Shown here one piece after another: positions 45,856 through 56,583 of a stretch of DNA of 64,000 bases. The DNA is from Fasciola hepatica. Its lineage: Eukaryota; Platyhelminthes; Trematoda; Plagiorchiida; Fasciolidae. The DNA is taken from contig CANUEZ040000213.1 of assembly GCA_948099385.1 (NCBI GenBank), positions 1,426,001 through 1,490,000 on the forward strand, read 5' to 3'. The notes below the pieces were generated by a model that was not told where the DNA came from, ran no database searches, and saw nothing but the letters and a program-made list of their open reading frames with translations. Every line of letters begins with the position of its first letter. Within the stretch, counting starts at the first letter, position 1. A program made the position numbers and the translations under genes.

Positions 45856-47080
45856 TAGTATATCAACAAAATTATGATTACTTCAAAAGTGGCCACTCCT
45901 TTTATATCAGATGGTAAACAGAAGCGCTTAAAGTCGAAACAATGAACCAAAGATAACCATAAATAAGAGATCATCCGCCAGTGACGTGATGCATTCGATG
46001 CGAAAACTCATGTAGAAATCTGAGACGGCTCCGGGAATATGAAATTTCTATGTAGAAGAAGAATAAATGTTGAAGTCCGTGTAAACGACAAATCTTATTT
46101 ACCCAAAGGAAAAAAATAAGGTTGCACACAGAAACGAATATTTGTAATTATTGAAGTAGGCGAATTTGCGAACTATTCACGGGCCCAGGAACCAGTTGTA
46201 ATTACTTTTGCACTCATTCAAACAATAATCCCGTGGACAGGTATGTTTGTCGTTCCCAGAGACAGAAGGACATTTTCCTATCCTTCTTCGCAAGGGAACA
46301 GTTCACACTATCAAAGACACAATCTTGCAACACTTGTTTGATAGTAGACAGCCAATCGATTCGGTGACGGTCCTGACCACTTGTGCAGTTCACAGCAAAC
46401 GACCACGTAGGCAGTTACGCTTGATGGCAGAAGCCGTAGAAGTTCGAAGGTGAGAGCCACGGCAACAACAATAACAGTTTCGTGGGACGGTCTTGTGGAA
46501 TCGTTGTTGTTGTTTCCGTGGCCATAACAAGAGTTTCCCTCTGTACTTTCTATTGTCAAACTCATCAATCTTATGACATTTCACGCACCCAACTTTAACA
46601 CATGTCTATTCCTTCTTACTGGTCACACAATTCACATATAATTTCACACCAAAGTTGAAAAGGATCATTAGATTTTAGTATGTAGTAAAGACCCCGGACT
46701 TATTGCATGTTTATTCAACTCTGTTATCTAGAACTATATGTATTCCCAGTTACTCCGTACTACGTAGTAAATGCCTAAAGGATGAAGTGAAAATAATTTT
46801 CTTTGTGCAGCATGAGTTTTCATGAATCAATGGAAATTTTCATTGAGATTGTGATAGAATTGATTCCCGGTATCCTAGACAGAGTTTTCTAATACTTCAA
46901 ATAAATGGAAAATTTATTAGTTCGAATGATTCGATGAGAGTGCAGAAATCAAAACAAATGATTTGGGCGAAATGAGTTGTTCAGTACGTGATGGATTAAT
47001 CACGATGACCCGAGCAGTGGGTTGAACAGTCCGATGCTATTCGTTCGGTAATACGGGTGTGGGTGTGTACAAGTGTTTAC

Positions 47081-47087
47081 TATAAAA
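47081..47087 (+). promoter_or_regulatory. TATA box of locus b (right arm)
   Basis: TATAAAA about 250 bases upstream of the ATG at 47333. The intervening sequence is open in one frame but lacks an ATG start, consistent with a leader. Confidence 0.45.
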
Positions 47088-47332
47088 GCTTGAAAAACGA
47101 AGGTGAAAATTTCATAAATCTACGGCAGAGGAACTGCACTTTCCTGGATCATTTTGAACGGAGTGTGTCGTTAGACGATCTACCGGCAAACATCATTCGT
47201 TCCGTTATCGTTCACGTGATTATTCGCACACACGATTCTATTGGATACGCTCGTTATAGCGGAATATATTAAGCAAAATAAATTTAATAATATTATCATC
47301 CTTCTTGTCAGTTTCAAACTTGCTGAGCAAAC

Positions 47333-47699
47333 ATGTCAGTCGCTGTTCTCTTTCTGGTCCTCGGTTTAGAGCTAAACAGTCATATTCCAAGAGGTATGTT
47401 CATAAACCCGAGTGCAATTTCCTTAAACTGAAAATGATTTATTTTATAAATGGTAAACTGTTGTGAACCTGCAGGACAAATTGTAAACTAGTTTGTCTGT
47501 GAAATGTTTGCTTTCCACGCTGAATAAGTTCTCCTTAAATGAGAAAGGATACGCACCTATCAGTGATCGAAATCATTATTCCCTAGGGTATATCCAAACG
47601 TTCTGAGTTTTGTTTGAGCAAGGTCGTCGTGCTAAAGACTTGGAAATAGAAACTCTAAATTCAAGCCCTCAATCAAAAGGTGCATCAATGAAATGTGTT
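47333..47699 (+). CDS. Locus b, secreted peptide gene (right arm, exons 1-2)
   Basis: Exon 1 is 47333-47393: signal peptide MSVAVLFLVLGLEL, then NSHIPR plus one base before GTATGT. Exon 2 is 47623-47699, beginning after GAGCAAG and ending ATG AAA TGT GTT before GTAAGT. The joined frame gives 46 residues, with a dibasic RGRRAKD just after the signal peptide, a possible processing site. Both donors match the animal consensus closely. The next exon is not found within the copied region by eye. A Cys-rich continuation is suggested by the variant at 25069. Confidence 0.55.
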
Positions 47700-47856
47700 G
47701 TAAGTACTTAACAGTGACACAGAATTATCCATGGATCTTCTAATTATCTAAAGTCGTGGTTATAGAGAGTAAGCTGTTTCGTTCCGTCCCACCAGCTCTA
47801 GTGAGAAGTCTATTCCGCTTACGAATCATCTTATTTTATCAGCTAGAAACACATCG

Positions 47857-47924
47857 TTTATATAGGAAGAAACAATCATTGACGTCAGTCGTTGCAACGC
47901 ATAAGTAGCCTGTCCTCTTATTGG
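47857..47924 (-). promoter_or_regulatory. CCAAT-CRE-TATA promoter-like cluster (right arm)
   Basis: Minus-strand CCAAT (47920-47924), TGACGTCA (47880-47887) and TATATAAA (47857-47864). Identical in all three copies. Confidence 0.4.
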
Positions 47925-48570
47925 TTGATTGATCACACGACCAGCTGCCATTTGACGGGAATCCGTTCGCGTCTCATCGATTCGCTGCATTGTCATTCGA
48001 GCATCCGCTGGCACAAGCACTGACTTGGATTCCGACCATACGCTGACATGCCGATTACTGACGGGACATGGCTTGCTATCGACCATGAGTCAGCCCATAC
48101 CCTCACATAAGCTTTCATAAAATATGTTTAAAATCAGTAGATTTTATAGTCTTATGTCATTGGGTGTCAACTGGTGCATGAGCTTGTACTCGTGGTAGGG
48201 CAGAAGAGCGAACTGAACCTGCACTCCCATTATCATCATCCGTGGTGGTGGAATCCTTTCAGGTCCATATGGTATTAACTCATTAGTCATGCTTGCTTCA
48301 CCGAAGAAATATCATTTCCGCTATTTTGACTGATGTATACGGAGTGAAGATACCAGAGTGTTCTTGGTGTAAAAACGAATATCTTATTTGCCAAGAGCGT
48401 TTCTGTTTGCCTTTGAAGTACTAGGTCTTCTGAGGTACCCATGAAATTGAACAAATATTCCACAACTCCTGTTCGTCCAAATGATTTGTTTCCTATTCAA
48501 TTAGAACCAATCTAGTAAAGGAGTTGGTACTTATCTGAAATGACTCAGATGTCGTATTTCCAACTAAATC

Positions 48571-48897
48571 ATGCATTTTCATAAGATTTTGCCTCTTTTG
48601 GGTAACGAAGTGATGAACACATGTTCCATATACTACAGAGGGGTCAAACTACCTCTCGAAAACCTGCATTTGTGTGGTTTTCTGATGGCCTATCCTGGAG
48701 AATTTCCAAAAACCAAGCACCAAAAAACAACCTACTCAACGTCGTCTACTTCCAAACACTTTTCGAAGTCAGAAATTTTCTTTGTGTCTCGGTCTTACCC
48801 CCACGAATTTCTCATCCCTACTTCTAGCACAAACCGGTGGATGTTGGCAGATTTTGATCAAACCCTAGGTTCAATTGTGTATTTTTGTTTGTCATAG
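48571..48897 (+). other. ORF shared by three copies, unrecognised
   Basis: An open frame of 108-120 codons from an ATG occurs at 25751-26113, 40656-41018 (minus) and here. Here a stop replaces a lysine codon near the end. It has no domain or signal peptide, and the reading is preserved because the copies are recent. I do not call it a gene. Confidence 0.3.
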
Positions 48898-49533
48898 ACA
48901 AACTATATCAGCACGAAATATAACAGTGAGTGAGATAGCTACAAATCTATTTTTGGGCAATAAACTCAACAAAATATGACACAAGATGATCTTGGGAAAT
49001 TCTCTGTAGACCACAACGATGATGGTGTTGGTGATGGGTGACTTGTACACAACGTAAAAACATGCTGAAAAAAGATGTGAGGAAACAATCGATAACCCAT
49101 CGCCCATGAGGCAAGGTGGGAACGTCCTATGTTAGACGTATTCATGAAAACCAAGAGAGAAATACCGGTAAACAGACTGTCGGTAAATTATCAGCTAGCA
49201 CACCATCATCCGAAGTTGCTTGATTTTTGTTGCAGTCTGAATAGTTTTACGATTTTAGTTGATAGATATGAGTTTTAATTCTAGTCTGCAGATGAATGAA
49301 GAGCAAAGGTCAGATGGCTTAATCAAAATAGATTATGAAGTGGATAAAAAAGAACCACTGACCCTTACTGTGAAATTTGGAGCAGGAATATAACAAGTCC
49401 GCCGTGGCAGCCATTCGGATGAACTCGAAGCTGTCAAACATTGAAGTGTGTTCGCGAATCAAATGGCAAATGCTCATTTGTTTTTCTCTTCGTACACAGA
49501 ACTAGCTTTTCGCGTAGATATATTTGTGAGTGA

Positions 49534-49659
49534 ATGGACAGCGATTTTCTTCTTTTTTGCAGTTTACTGTTTGTCCAACAAACCACTGCTAATGCGTAAG
49601 TTGATTTTCAGTGTAAAACTGAGTTTTCATTTATTTACAGGTTTGGTCGCTTCGTCTGA
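49534..49659 (+). CDS. Locus c, signal peptide exon with short introns (right arm)
   Basis: ATG 49534 opens MDSDFLLFCSLLFVQQTTAN plus Ala, a signal peptide with an A-N-A cleavage context, ending in phase 2 at a GTAAGT donor (49596). A 45 nt intron closed by TTTATTTACAG (49640) would lead to only five more residues (FGRFV) and a TGA at 49657-49659. An alternative reading has a GTGAGT donor at 49526, a 37 nt intron ending TTCTTTTTTGCAG at 49562, and a 33 nt micro-exon 49563-49595. Both introns are in the size range known for short flatworm introns. Which splice form is used cannot be told from sequence, and no later exon is identified. Confidence 0.42.
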
Positions 49660-50836
49660 AAATGTTTCTTGTACCTTAAACCCAAGCTGATTAAACAACA
49701 CTGAGTTTCATTGGATACTTGTATTTTCCAACTGTCTTCGTGTTCAGCTGGGCTGGGTGGTCACAAGAAAGGGTCCGAAAAACATTTGGTCTGTTGACGG
49801 AAGAGAAAAGTGGGTGAGTAAGGAAAGAAGTAGATCACGTAAAGTAACTTTTGGTGTGCCAGTGCAGAATGTTTACTAGAAATAAAAATGTTCAGACTTT
49901 CAATAAATTTAAACTGATCTGAACGTGTTTGACTAGAAATTTTCAAAATAGTTTAGTTAGCCAGATAAACAAGACTTTTTATTGAATTAACCTCAGTAGA
50001 AGATCTCGGAAATTGGGGCACTCAACCCCAGCACGGTCTTGATTTATTAGACAATGTTTACGAAATTCCAACCTCATTTAACGTCACTAGGAAGCGCCCA
50101 CATTGGGTAATCAATCAACAAAACAATCAAACCAATATGCTATCAATGACTCAATCAGTCCCTCAGTTATCAAGTTAACCGTTATCTTCCATTTGCATAA
50201 GTTTACTTCATTTAACTAGTGGATAACATCGACTGTAAGTCGGACAATTATACTTTTCCATCATGTTTTATTCTCTAAAAATTTGGTGCACAGCGACTTC
50301 CTGTATTGTTATTATTTTGATACATTTTTAAAATACTAAACAACATCTTCCGCAAAGATATCCTTCGGATAAACTCTCCAGATAGAAGTTCAACTTATTA
50401 CACTGAAGAGAGGACGTTGGTTTGTCCTGCAGCGAAGTTTGTTTTGTCTCACAAATGTTGATACAGGCCAAGTGGACTGTAACAAGCTTGTAAAGTTGTT
50501 CTGCGCAATACTATTTGTCTCTCCGATCAGGTTCTTGGTGATGCCGAATCGCTGATGCCAATGATAAGGTGCATCCTAGCCAAGATTCTGATATGCGGTA
50601 ACGGCCTACTAGACGTATTTCGAACGGATTCAACGGCAACAGTCTGTTTAAATCCAAAAGGTCACTACCAACAGAGCACGTGCACTGACGATGCTACCCT
50701 GACTGGTGATGAAATGTTTGCGACCTATACGCCAAGCTCAGTGATCAGAACTTCATGATAACCAACAGCCTGAGCTACAACCGACTGAAACATAAAAAAC
50801 ATTGAAATCCAAACTTCTGATGCGAAGCAGACAACC

Positions 50837-51075
50837 TCAACGCAAGTATCGCTTTAATACTAGGAAAGAGTGTACGGAAAGTCTGGTACGACGCACACGT
50901 TTGTACGTGTTTTTTTGAAATGAACTTCTGGCCTGCGGTCGTACGCACAACTCACGGTTGCTTTCAAGAATTAAATCTGTTTTAGGGGCCTCCGAATCTT
51001 CTGCCCCGCGGAACACTTCCCCTTTTGGTAGCTTTTCACTGACAGTGTCCCCCCCCCCTGAATTGATGTACTTTG
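50837..51075 (-). CDS. Locus a terminal exon, frameshifted (right arm)
   Basis: Mirror of 38516-38752, but the G run contains ten instead of eight bases. With the same acceptor the frame would be lost after about nine codons. The downstream coding sequence is otherwise intact with few changes (for example DSNREL versus ESNREL). It is either a pseudogenised copy or a homopolymer sequencing error. Confidence 0.42.
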
Positions 51076-51198
51076 CTGTATAATAAATAAAAAAGAAAGC
51101 AAAAAGCAAAAATATATTACGTAGATGTATTCGTGGAGAGAGAGAAACCAAGTGTATGGAAAAATCCTTTGTGAATCAAAAGTTCAAACTGTTCAGCC

Positions 51199-51269
51199 TT
51201 GAATAAATTTGAGCCCAACACGCGTGCGAACCGATCGTAAGTATGGTGTGCCTTTTACCAACAGAGCTA
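51199..51269 (-). repeat. tRNA-like SINE head (right arm)
   Basis: Mirror of 38322-38392 with the same A and B boxes on the minus strand. Confidence 0.55.
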
Positions 51270-52486
51270 TGAGAGAATACTCATTCACTTGGACGTTACT
51301 TGTTCAAAAAGGGTCGCAAGGATGAATCCAAAAGTATTTGAACTAAGAGAGCATCTAATTGCTACTGATTGAACTAGATAAAATGAAATGTTTGCTTTGT
51401 GCGTTCACTTGACTAAGGAACTAGAAAGCAAGTCAGATTAATTTATAGGCAAACCTAGACTGTAATTACGGAACTGCCCGCCACTCCTTGACTTATGATA
51501 GTGTGATGGGCCCACCTTGACTTAAATCATTTCAAGAATATTGATCTGCCAAATAAAGACAAGCAACCAACCTCTTATTGCACCAAATGTGATTCATGGG
51601 TTATAATAATGTCCATCCCTGTGCACCTGAAACGAAACTGCCGCTCCTAATCGCCAGTACCATGCATCGGGCTGCTTTTGAAAGTAGACTATTTAGTCGA
51701 GTCAAGCTTCGATGAGTTTCATGTGAATCAATTTACCCTACAGATTAGTGAGTGGGTGAGTTGGGAGAGGGTGTGTGACATAGAAGGACCTATTCTTAGT
51801 CCACCTCAAGCGTTTTATCTTGGAGGCCTAGAGCATGATAGAACCATAACAAGCACACAAGCTAATTTGTTCCAATGATTTGGGACTGAGTTAGCATGCA
51901 GGTCGATGACAGATTGACTGCTGAGCCAGGCCAACGAGTAGTTCCAAAATGAAGACAATCACTGAAGCAAATCACTTGCACGGACAAAAAAATACGTGAA
52001 CGTGTTACTTGACTTGCAAGGCGGATAACGCGGGATGCGAGTACACTGTAGGTCACACAAACGGAGACTTAACTGTTACCAAGACCGCTTTGGGGTATCC
52101 TTGCAGCACCCTAACAGGGGACAACAATATCTGCACTACTGATGACATACCGTTGTTCCATTAAAATGGCTCAATTGAATTTATGCCGAACTCTGCCTAA
52201 TTACTGTCGCAAGTGATGGATTTCTTCTGTCTACCTATGCATTCACCATGGTTGGGCAACAAAGGCGGACAAAAAAACACCACGTAACTGGGGACAAATC
52301 GATAAACAATTAAAATTAGTTTCATAATTTTCTGGTTTGAGGGGTTGGATGGAGCACTGGGTATAACTTTGGGGAAAACACGTGACCAGCACCGGTCAAG
52401 TGGAAATCACCGCGGGCTTCAGACCATGTGGTCCCGAAATCAATCCAGGCAGTTTCCGGCAATTCATTTGGCGTTCTCGAATTTAC

Positions 52487-52513
52487 TCTGACTTCCTCCG
52501 AAGATATTATACC
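52487..52513 (-). CDS. Locus a candidate 27 nt micro-exon (right arm)
   Basis: Mirror of 37078-37104, identical in sequence and splice sites. Confidence 0.35.
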
Positions 52514-53488
52514 CTTGTGGAAATAAGGAAATAAGAGATTATTTTACGATCTTTCATATCAAGTCAAGTCAGCAGTAGCTTTATACATCTGAATCAGCGG
52601 ATTTTCAGGGTTCAAACCAAATCTGTGCGTATGGGAGTGGGGAATGGGGAAATAAGAATAAACTGTGGTAATTTTCATCCAAGCAAACATTTCTGTAAGT
52701 CCTAGATAATTTTTCTCACAATACTCGCCTTAGTCGAGCTTCCCGGATGGCTGCACGAAACTGGAGCCCTAGGCTATAAGCCTTCTGCTAATCTTTACTG
52801 ATGAGTAGACTCACGCTTCAGCCATGCCTAAAGAAACTGTTTATAAAACCATGTTTGTCCTTTTTGGCTTTAGGCAATCAACTTTTACTGAACCTTTTCC
52901 GAATTTGTTCGGCTCTGTCCATTCCAATTGTGTTTCATCGAGCTCCATTTCAAGGTGAATTTCCATGTTTTTCGTTCGCCATTGGAAAGAACGTAGAAAA
53001 CTCGCATCTCACAATTTATATATTTCATCTGTTCGTATGAAGTAGATTGAGGGGGCTTAAAGTTCCAAGCTTTTTGAATATGGCTTTTTCGGTGAAATGA
53101 ATAATTAAATGGGAAACTACAAATCTCTTTTTTCTTTCCCAAGCAAAGCCAAAAGAGCACTATGGTGGGCGAAAACAATCAATATTAGTTTGAAATATGT
53201 GCATTATCACTGATTTGGTGTATAAATATGAAGTGTATCGCCTCGGTTGAGGAATTTTGATAGTTGCGCATTACTGAGTTTATTATTTCCATCAGAAATC
53301 ATTTATCGTCGTCAAGATCTAATTGGGTTTTATCTTAACTGACAATGAATCTTTTGCGACCAGAACTACATGCCCACAGATCAGTTTTTATTTGAAGGCG
53401 TGTCCCGTATGATTTCTTCTGAGCTTATTTTTCCACGTGAATGACTAGATAGAAGAGTTCTACACTCAAGATGAGTACGTCTACATAC

Positions 53489-53560
53489 TTTTTCGATGCA
53501 AGGTGTTCCAGGAACAAACACCATGAATATGAGTAGCAGGAGATTTGCATTGATTGGCAT
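53489..53560 (-). CDS. Locus a exon 1, signal peptide (right arm)
   Basis: Mirror of 36032-36103. ATG at 53560, signal peptide and GTATGT donor are all conserved. Confidence 0.5.
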
Positions 53561-53651
53561 ATAAAGTATCACCTTTGAAAACTATGGCCGCAGCCGTTTT
53601 ATCTGGCCTGACAGGAATAACAAGAAATACGTATCCACTGAGGCTCTACTT

Positions 53652-53711
53652 TGATTTGAACCCACAGCGAATGATTGTCAGTCACACTCCCAACCACCAG
53701 GCTACGCGAGC
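53652..53711 (-). repeat. tRNA-like SINE fragment (right arm)
   Basis: Mirror of 35881-35940, carrying the same A-box- and B-box-like segments on the minus strand. Confidence 0.55.
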
Positions 53712-54114
53712 TGATTCTAAACAGTTTGCCCAACTTCACTACTACAAGATAAATCGCCCTGTGAATTACTCACTTTTGAACTGCAAAGAATCGACGTTCT
53801 ATGGTGTTGAGAATGAGGAACAGGCTAAACATCTGTGCTTGCTCAGTCAGAAACCTGGAAATGGTAAATCATTTGCACTGCTTGAAATAGTTCGTCTTCA
53901 CGCCCGCATTGTGACGAGGTCACTTCCTCATGTTCCTCATATTCTGGCTTCATTGTTGCTGACGTACCGAAGACCGTTGTAGTGGCTGTAATAGGGATTA
54001 TTCTCACTGTGTTCGACCGCATATCCCAGGTGAGGTTTTGATCTACAACTCTCAACTTCAACCAACTTGCTGCGGACGTGTACTACTACTCAGGTTTGCC
54101 CGATTGTCAATAGG

Positions 54115-54547
54115 ATTAGTTTTGAAATCGTCCCGGACATGAATCGTGCAATGTTGCAACTGTGGCTTTTTTTGTCAACATTATTTCGGGAAAAGCATGC
54201 CTAAATTTCCTCAGATCTCGTCTCCGGAAATCAACCATTAGGTCTCTCGATGACCTAGTCAGATTGAGATGTAAAATTGCCACGATTCGAGTACGTACTA
54301 ATTTTCTGGATCACTCTATATATGTCGCTTCTCATTGGGGCCTATTCAGGGAGTAAGGCTTATGTTGGAAACGTTCTGATTATACTTGACGGTGCTCATG
54401 GTTTGAATTGGTTTCAGTGTCGGAGACATGTGGTACACTTTCGTTTTGCTAACATATGATTCACTGCTCGTTTTATTCTACTTCCGAGAATCTGTAGCGG
54501 AAATCGGAGAACACAAGTCCAGTTTTGTTTGTTGACCGATTTGAGTT
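54115..54547 (+). pseudogene. PLE-A 5' coding and pLTR-like remnant (right arm)
   Basis: 54162-54300 encodes CLNFLRSRLRKSTIRSLDD and VRLRCKIATIRVR. 54306-54547 is the pLTR-like block shared with 56879-57112. It breaks at GACCGATTTGAGTT, where the gypsy LTR begins. Confidence 0.55.
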
Positions 54548-55090
54548 TGTAGGTACCTGTACATTTCCGACTTTTCCATGATTTTCAACGTCCCTTGGTG
54601 CGACACTCCTTTGTTGTACCGACGTTTCAATGTAAAACACACATACCTTTTGAACGTCAACACCGCGCAATACAAAGAGGCTGTAAATGAATCTTTCATT
54701 CTGGCACGGTCTCATCTTCTGGTTTGGAGTGTCTTGGAATTATATCGGTCGGAACTAACTGAGTGAAACAAAACATTTTAGAGGCTTCAACGGCATCTCT
54801 TGCCACTCCGCTCAATACCATCCTGTTCTGTTCAACGAATGGTTGTCAGACCGAACTGAACTGAAGACATTGGCGGATATCGGCTCTTCGACGCTCATTT
54901 CCTGATCATAAGAACACTGAACAACTGTGAGTTTGAGTCACACCTTTTGTTTCATTTTAATTCCTAATGTGCTTACCCTTTTGGCCTTTTTATCACCGCA
55001 CGCTCCTCCGTCCATCTTAGTATGCTGGTGTCGTCTTAGATATTGTTGACAATAATTTAGTGTACCACATAGACAGAGTAGTACGCTACA
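54548..55090 (+). repeat. Gypsy 5' LTR (right arm)
   Basis: A 543 bp LTR inferred from three features. It starts TGTAGGTACC exactly where PLE-A sequence is interrupted. It ends GTACGCTACA, giving inverted TGTAG/CTACA termini. A primer-binding site follows four bases later. Only one LTR is present, so ends could not be checked against a partner within the same copy. Confidence 0.75.
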
Positions 55091-55094
55091 AAAT

Positions 55095-55110
55095 TGGTGA
55101 GCCCAGGTTG
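55095..55110 (+). other. Gypsy primer-binding site
   Basis: TGGTGAGCCCAGGTTG follows the LTR after four bases. The TGGTGA start is shared with the tRNA-Trp-type primer site described for CsRn1-like elements. The rest differs, so the tRNA is not assigned with certainty. Confidence 0.6.
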
Positions 55111-55168
55111 TTTTCCCATCATTTGACACTAGCTTGATTCTTTCGGCCCAAGTTCCATACCATTCACC

Positions 55169-56071
55169 ATGTCTGACAGCGAATCTATTGACATCCACGC
55201 GGTTGCTCTCAAACTGCCCGTTTTTGCCCCGAACAACCCTCGAGTGTGGTTTCGACAAATAGAAGCCGTGTTTGCCACTCGACATATAACCAGCGAGCGC
55301 GTGAAATATTCTCACGTTGTCCAAGCGCCTCCATTTGACATCGCTGTTGACGTGGAAGATCTCCTCGATCCCATTCCATTAGAAGCTCCTTAAATGAAGC
55401 TTGAGGAAGCAGTCATTCAGCGTACCGAAAAATCAGCCGGAAAAATGCTCCGTGAACTTTTCACGTCGGTGGAGCTTGGAGACCAAACTCCGTCCCAGCT
55501 TATGCGCCACATGCGGTCGCTACTGGCTGGACGGCAAATGGACGACGCCATTTTCAGGGAGATATGGGTTGCTAAACTACCTCTTCCGATGCAGCTGGTC
55601 CTGTCAATGCTGGAACCCACTACTCCACTTGACAAGCTTGCGCAACACGCCAATAGAATAATCAAATGCTACCCGGCTGGTGGACCTTGCGTCCACATGA
55701 CATCACCCGCCGAAACCACTCCGACGCACGAATCCCCTACGGCATTACCAGTTCCTGCCCCAGTTCGCCGTGCCGACGTTTCTCGCAGTCCTGATTCCCC
55801 ATCCCATCACTCGCATATCGATGAGGACATTACGGACCTAACAGAAACCGTTCGCATGTTGTGCAATCAGGTCAGTGCAATGTGCAACGCTTTTACTACT
55901 CATCGATCTGTGTCCACCGAAGTACCTCATCGACCTAGATCACGGTCCAGAAACCGCCGATTACAAACCTGGTGTTGGTACCACCGCACATTCGGCTCCA
56001 AGGCACGCCGCTGTGATCCTCCATGTTCATTCCGCACTTTCTTCCCACAGTCAAACGACCAGGCCAGCTAG
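55169..56071 (+). pseudogene. Gypsy Gag with in-frame stop (right arm)
   Basis: ATG 55169 lies 58 bases after the PBS. Gag reads MSDSESIDIHAVALK, FAPNNPRVWFRQIEAVF, then a TAA at 55391-55393, and continues in the same frame with the major Gag region (LRELFT, PSQLMRHMRSL, LPLPMQLVLSMLEP). A Ser/Pro-rich linker and the CHCC motif CWYHRTFGSKARRCDPPC follow. The CHCC pattern, instead of the CCHC zinc knuckle, marks the CsRn1 clade. The protein would be about 300 residues, near full length for this Gag. The shared stop in both arms predates the palindrome. One substitution (Ser-Ala-Gly versus Ser-Thr-Gly) separates the arms. Confidence 0.86.
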
Positions 56072-56583
56072 TAACGGCGATGACTTCAGCTGGCCCTCCA
56101 CATGAAAGTCGCCTATTTTATATCGTTGACCGATCCAGTGGTGTTCGATTCCTTATTGATACCGGCGCCGAGATCAGTGTAATCCCCCCACCCAAACAGC
56201 ACAGCCTCAAACCATCTCACTTTACACTGAAAGCAGCAAACACAACAACTATTGCTACATTCGGCCAACGGACCATCACTCCTGATTCAGGCCTCCGACG
56301 CTCTTTTCAATGGGTTTTCATCCAGGCGGATGTTCAGACTCCCATTATTGGCGCGGATTTCCTCCCACATTTTGGACTAACTGTGGACCTCAAAAATCGC
56401 AAGCTGGTAGATACCACAACCAAGCTTTGTGCAGCCGGCATTGGTAAATGCACCAACTCCCTGGGTATTCGGCTGGCGATCCCGCAATCGCCGTTTGCTG
56501 ACATTTTGAATGAGTTCCCATCCCTCCCTAAACCGTCCACCTCTGTACACCAAATCGAATCTGATTTACCAATTTCAGTGTAG
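56023..56583 (+). pseudogene. Gypsy aspartic protease fused to PLE endonuclease remnant (right arm)
   Basis: Overlaps the end of gag by about 49 bases in another frame. The active site FLIDTGAEISVIPP has its aspartate at 56158-56160. PIIGADFLPHFGL is the second conserved element. At about 56537, after FPSLPKPS, the sequence becomes PLE-A endonuclease (matching 27240-27320) and the frame stops at 56581-56583. Reverse transcriptase, RNase H and integrase are absent. The junction is the same in both arms. Confidence 0.82.

Noticed and set aside
47057..47272. 71-codon ORF upstream of locus b, in three copies
   Set aside because: It begins with GTG, not ATG, and overlies the TATA box and probable leader of locus b.
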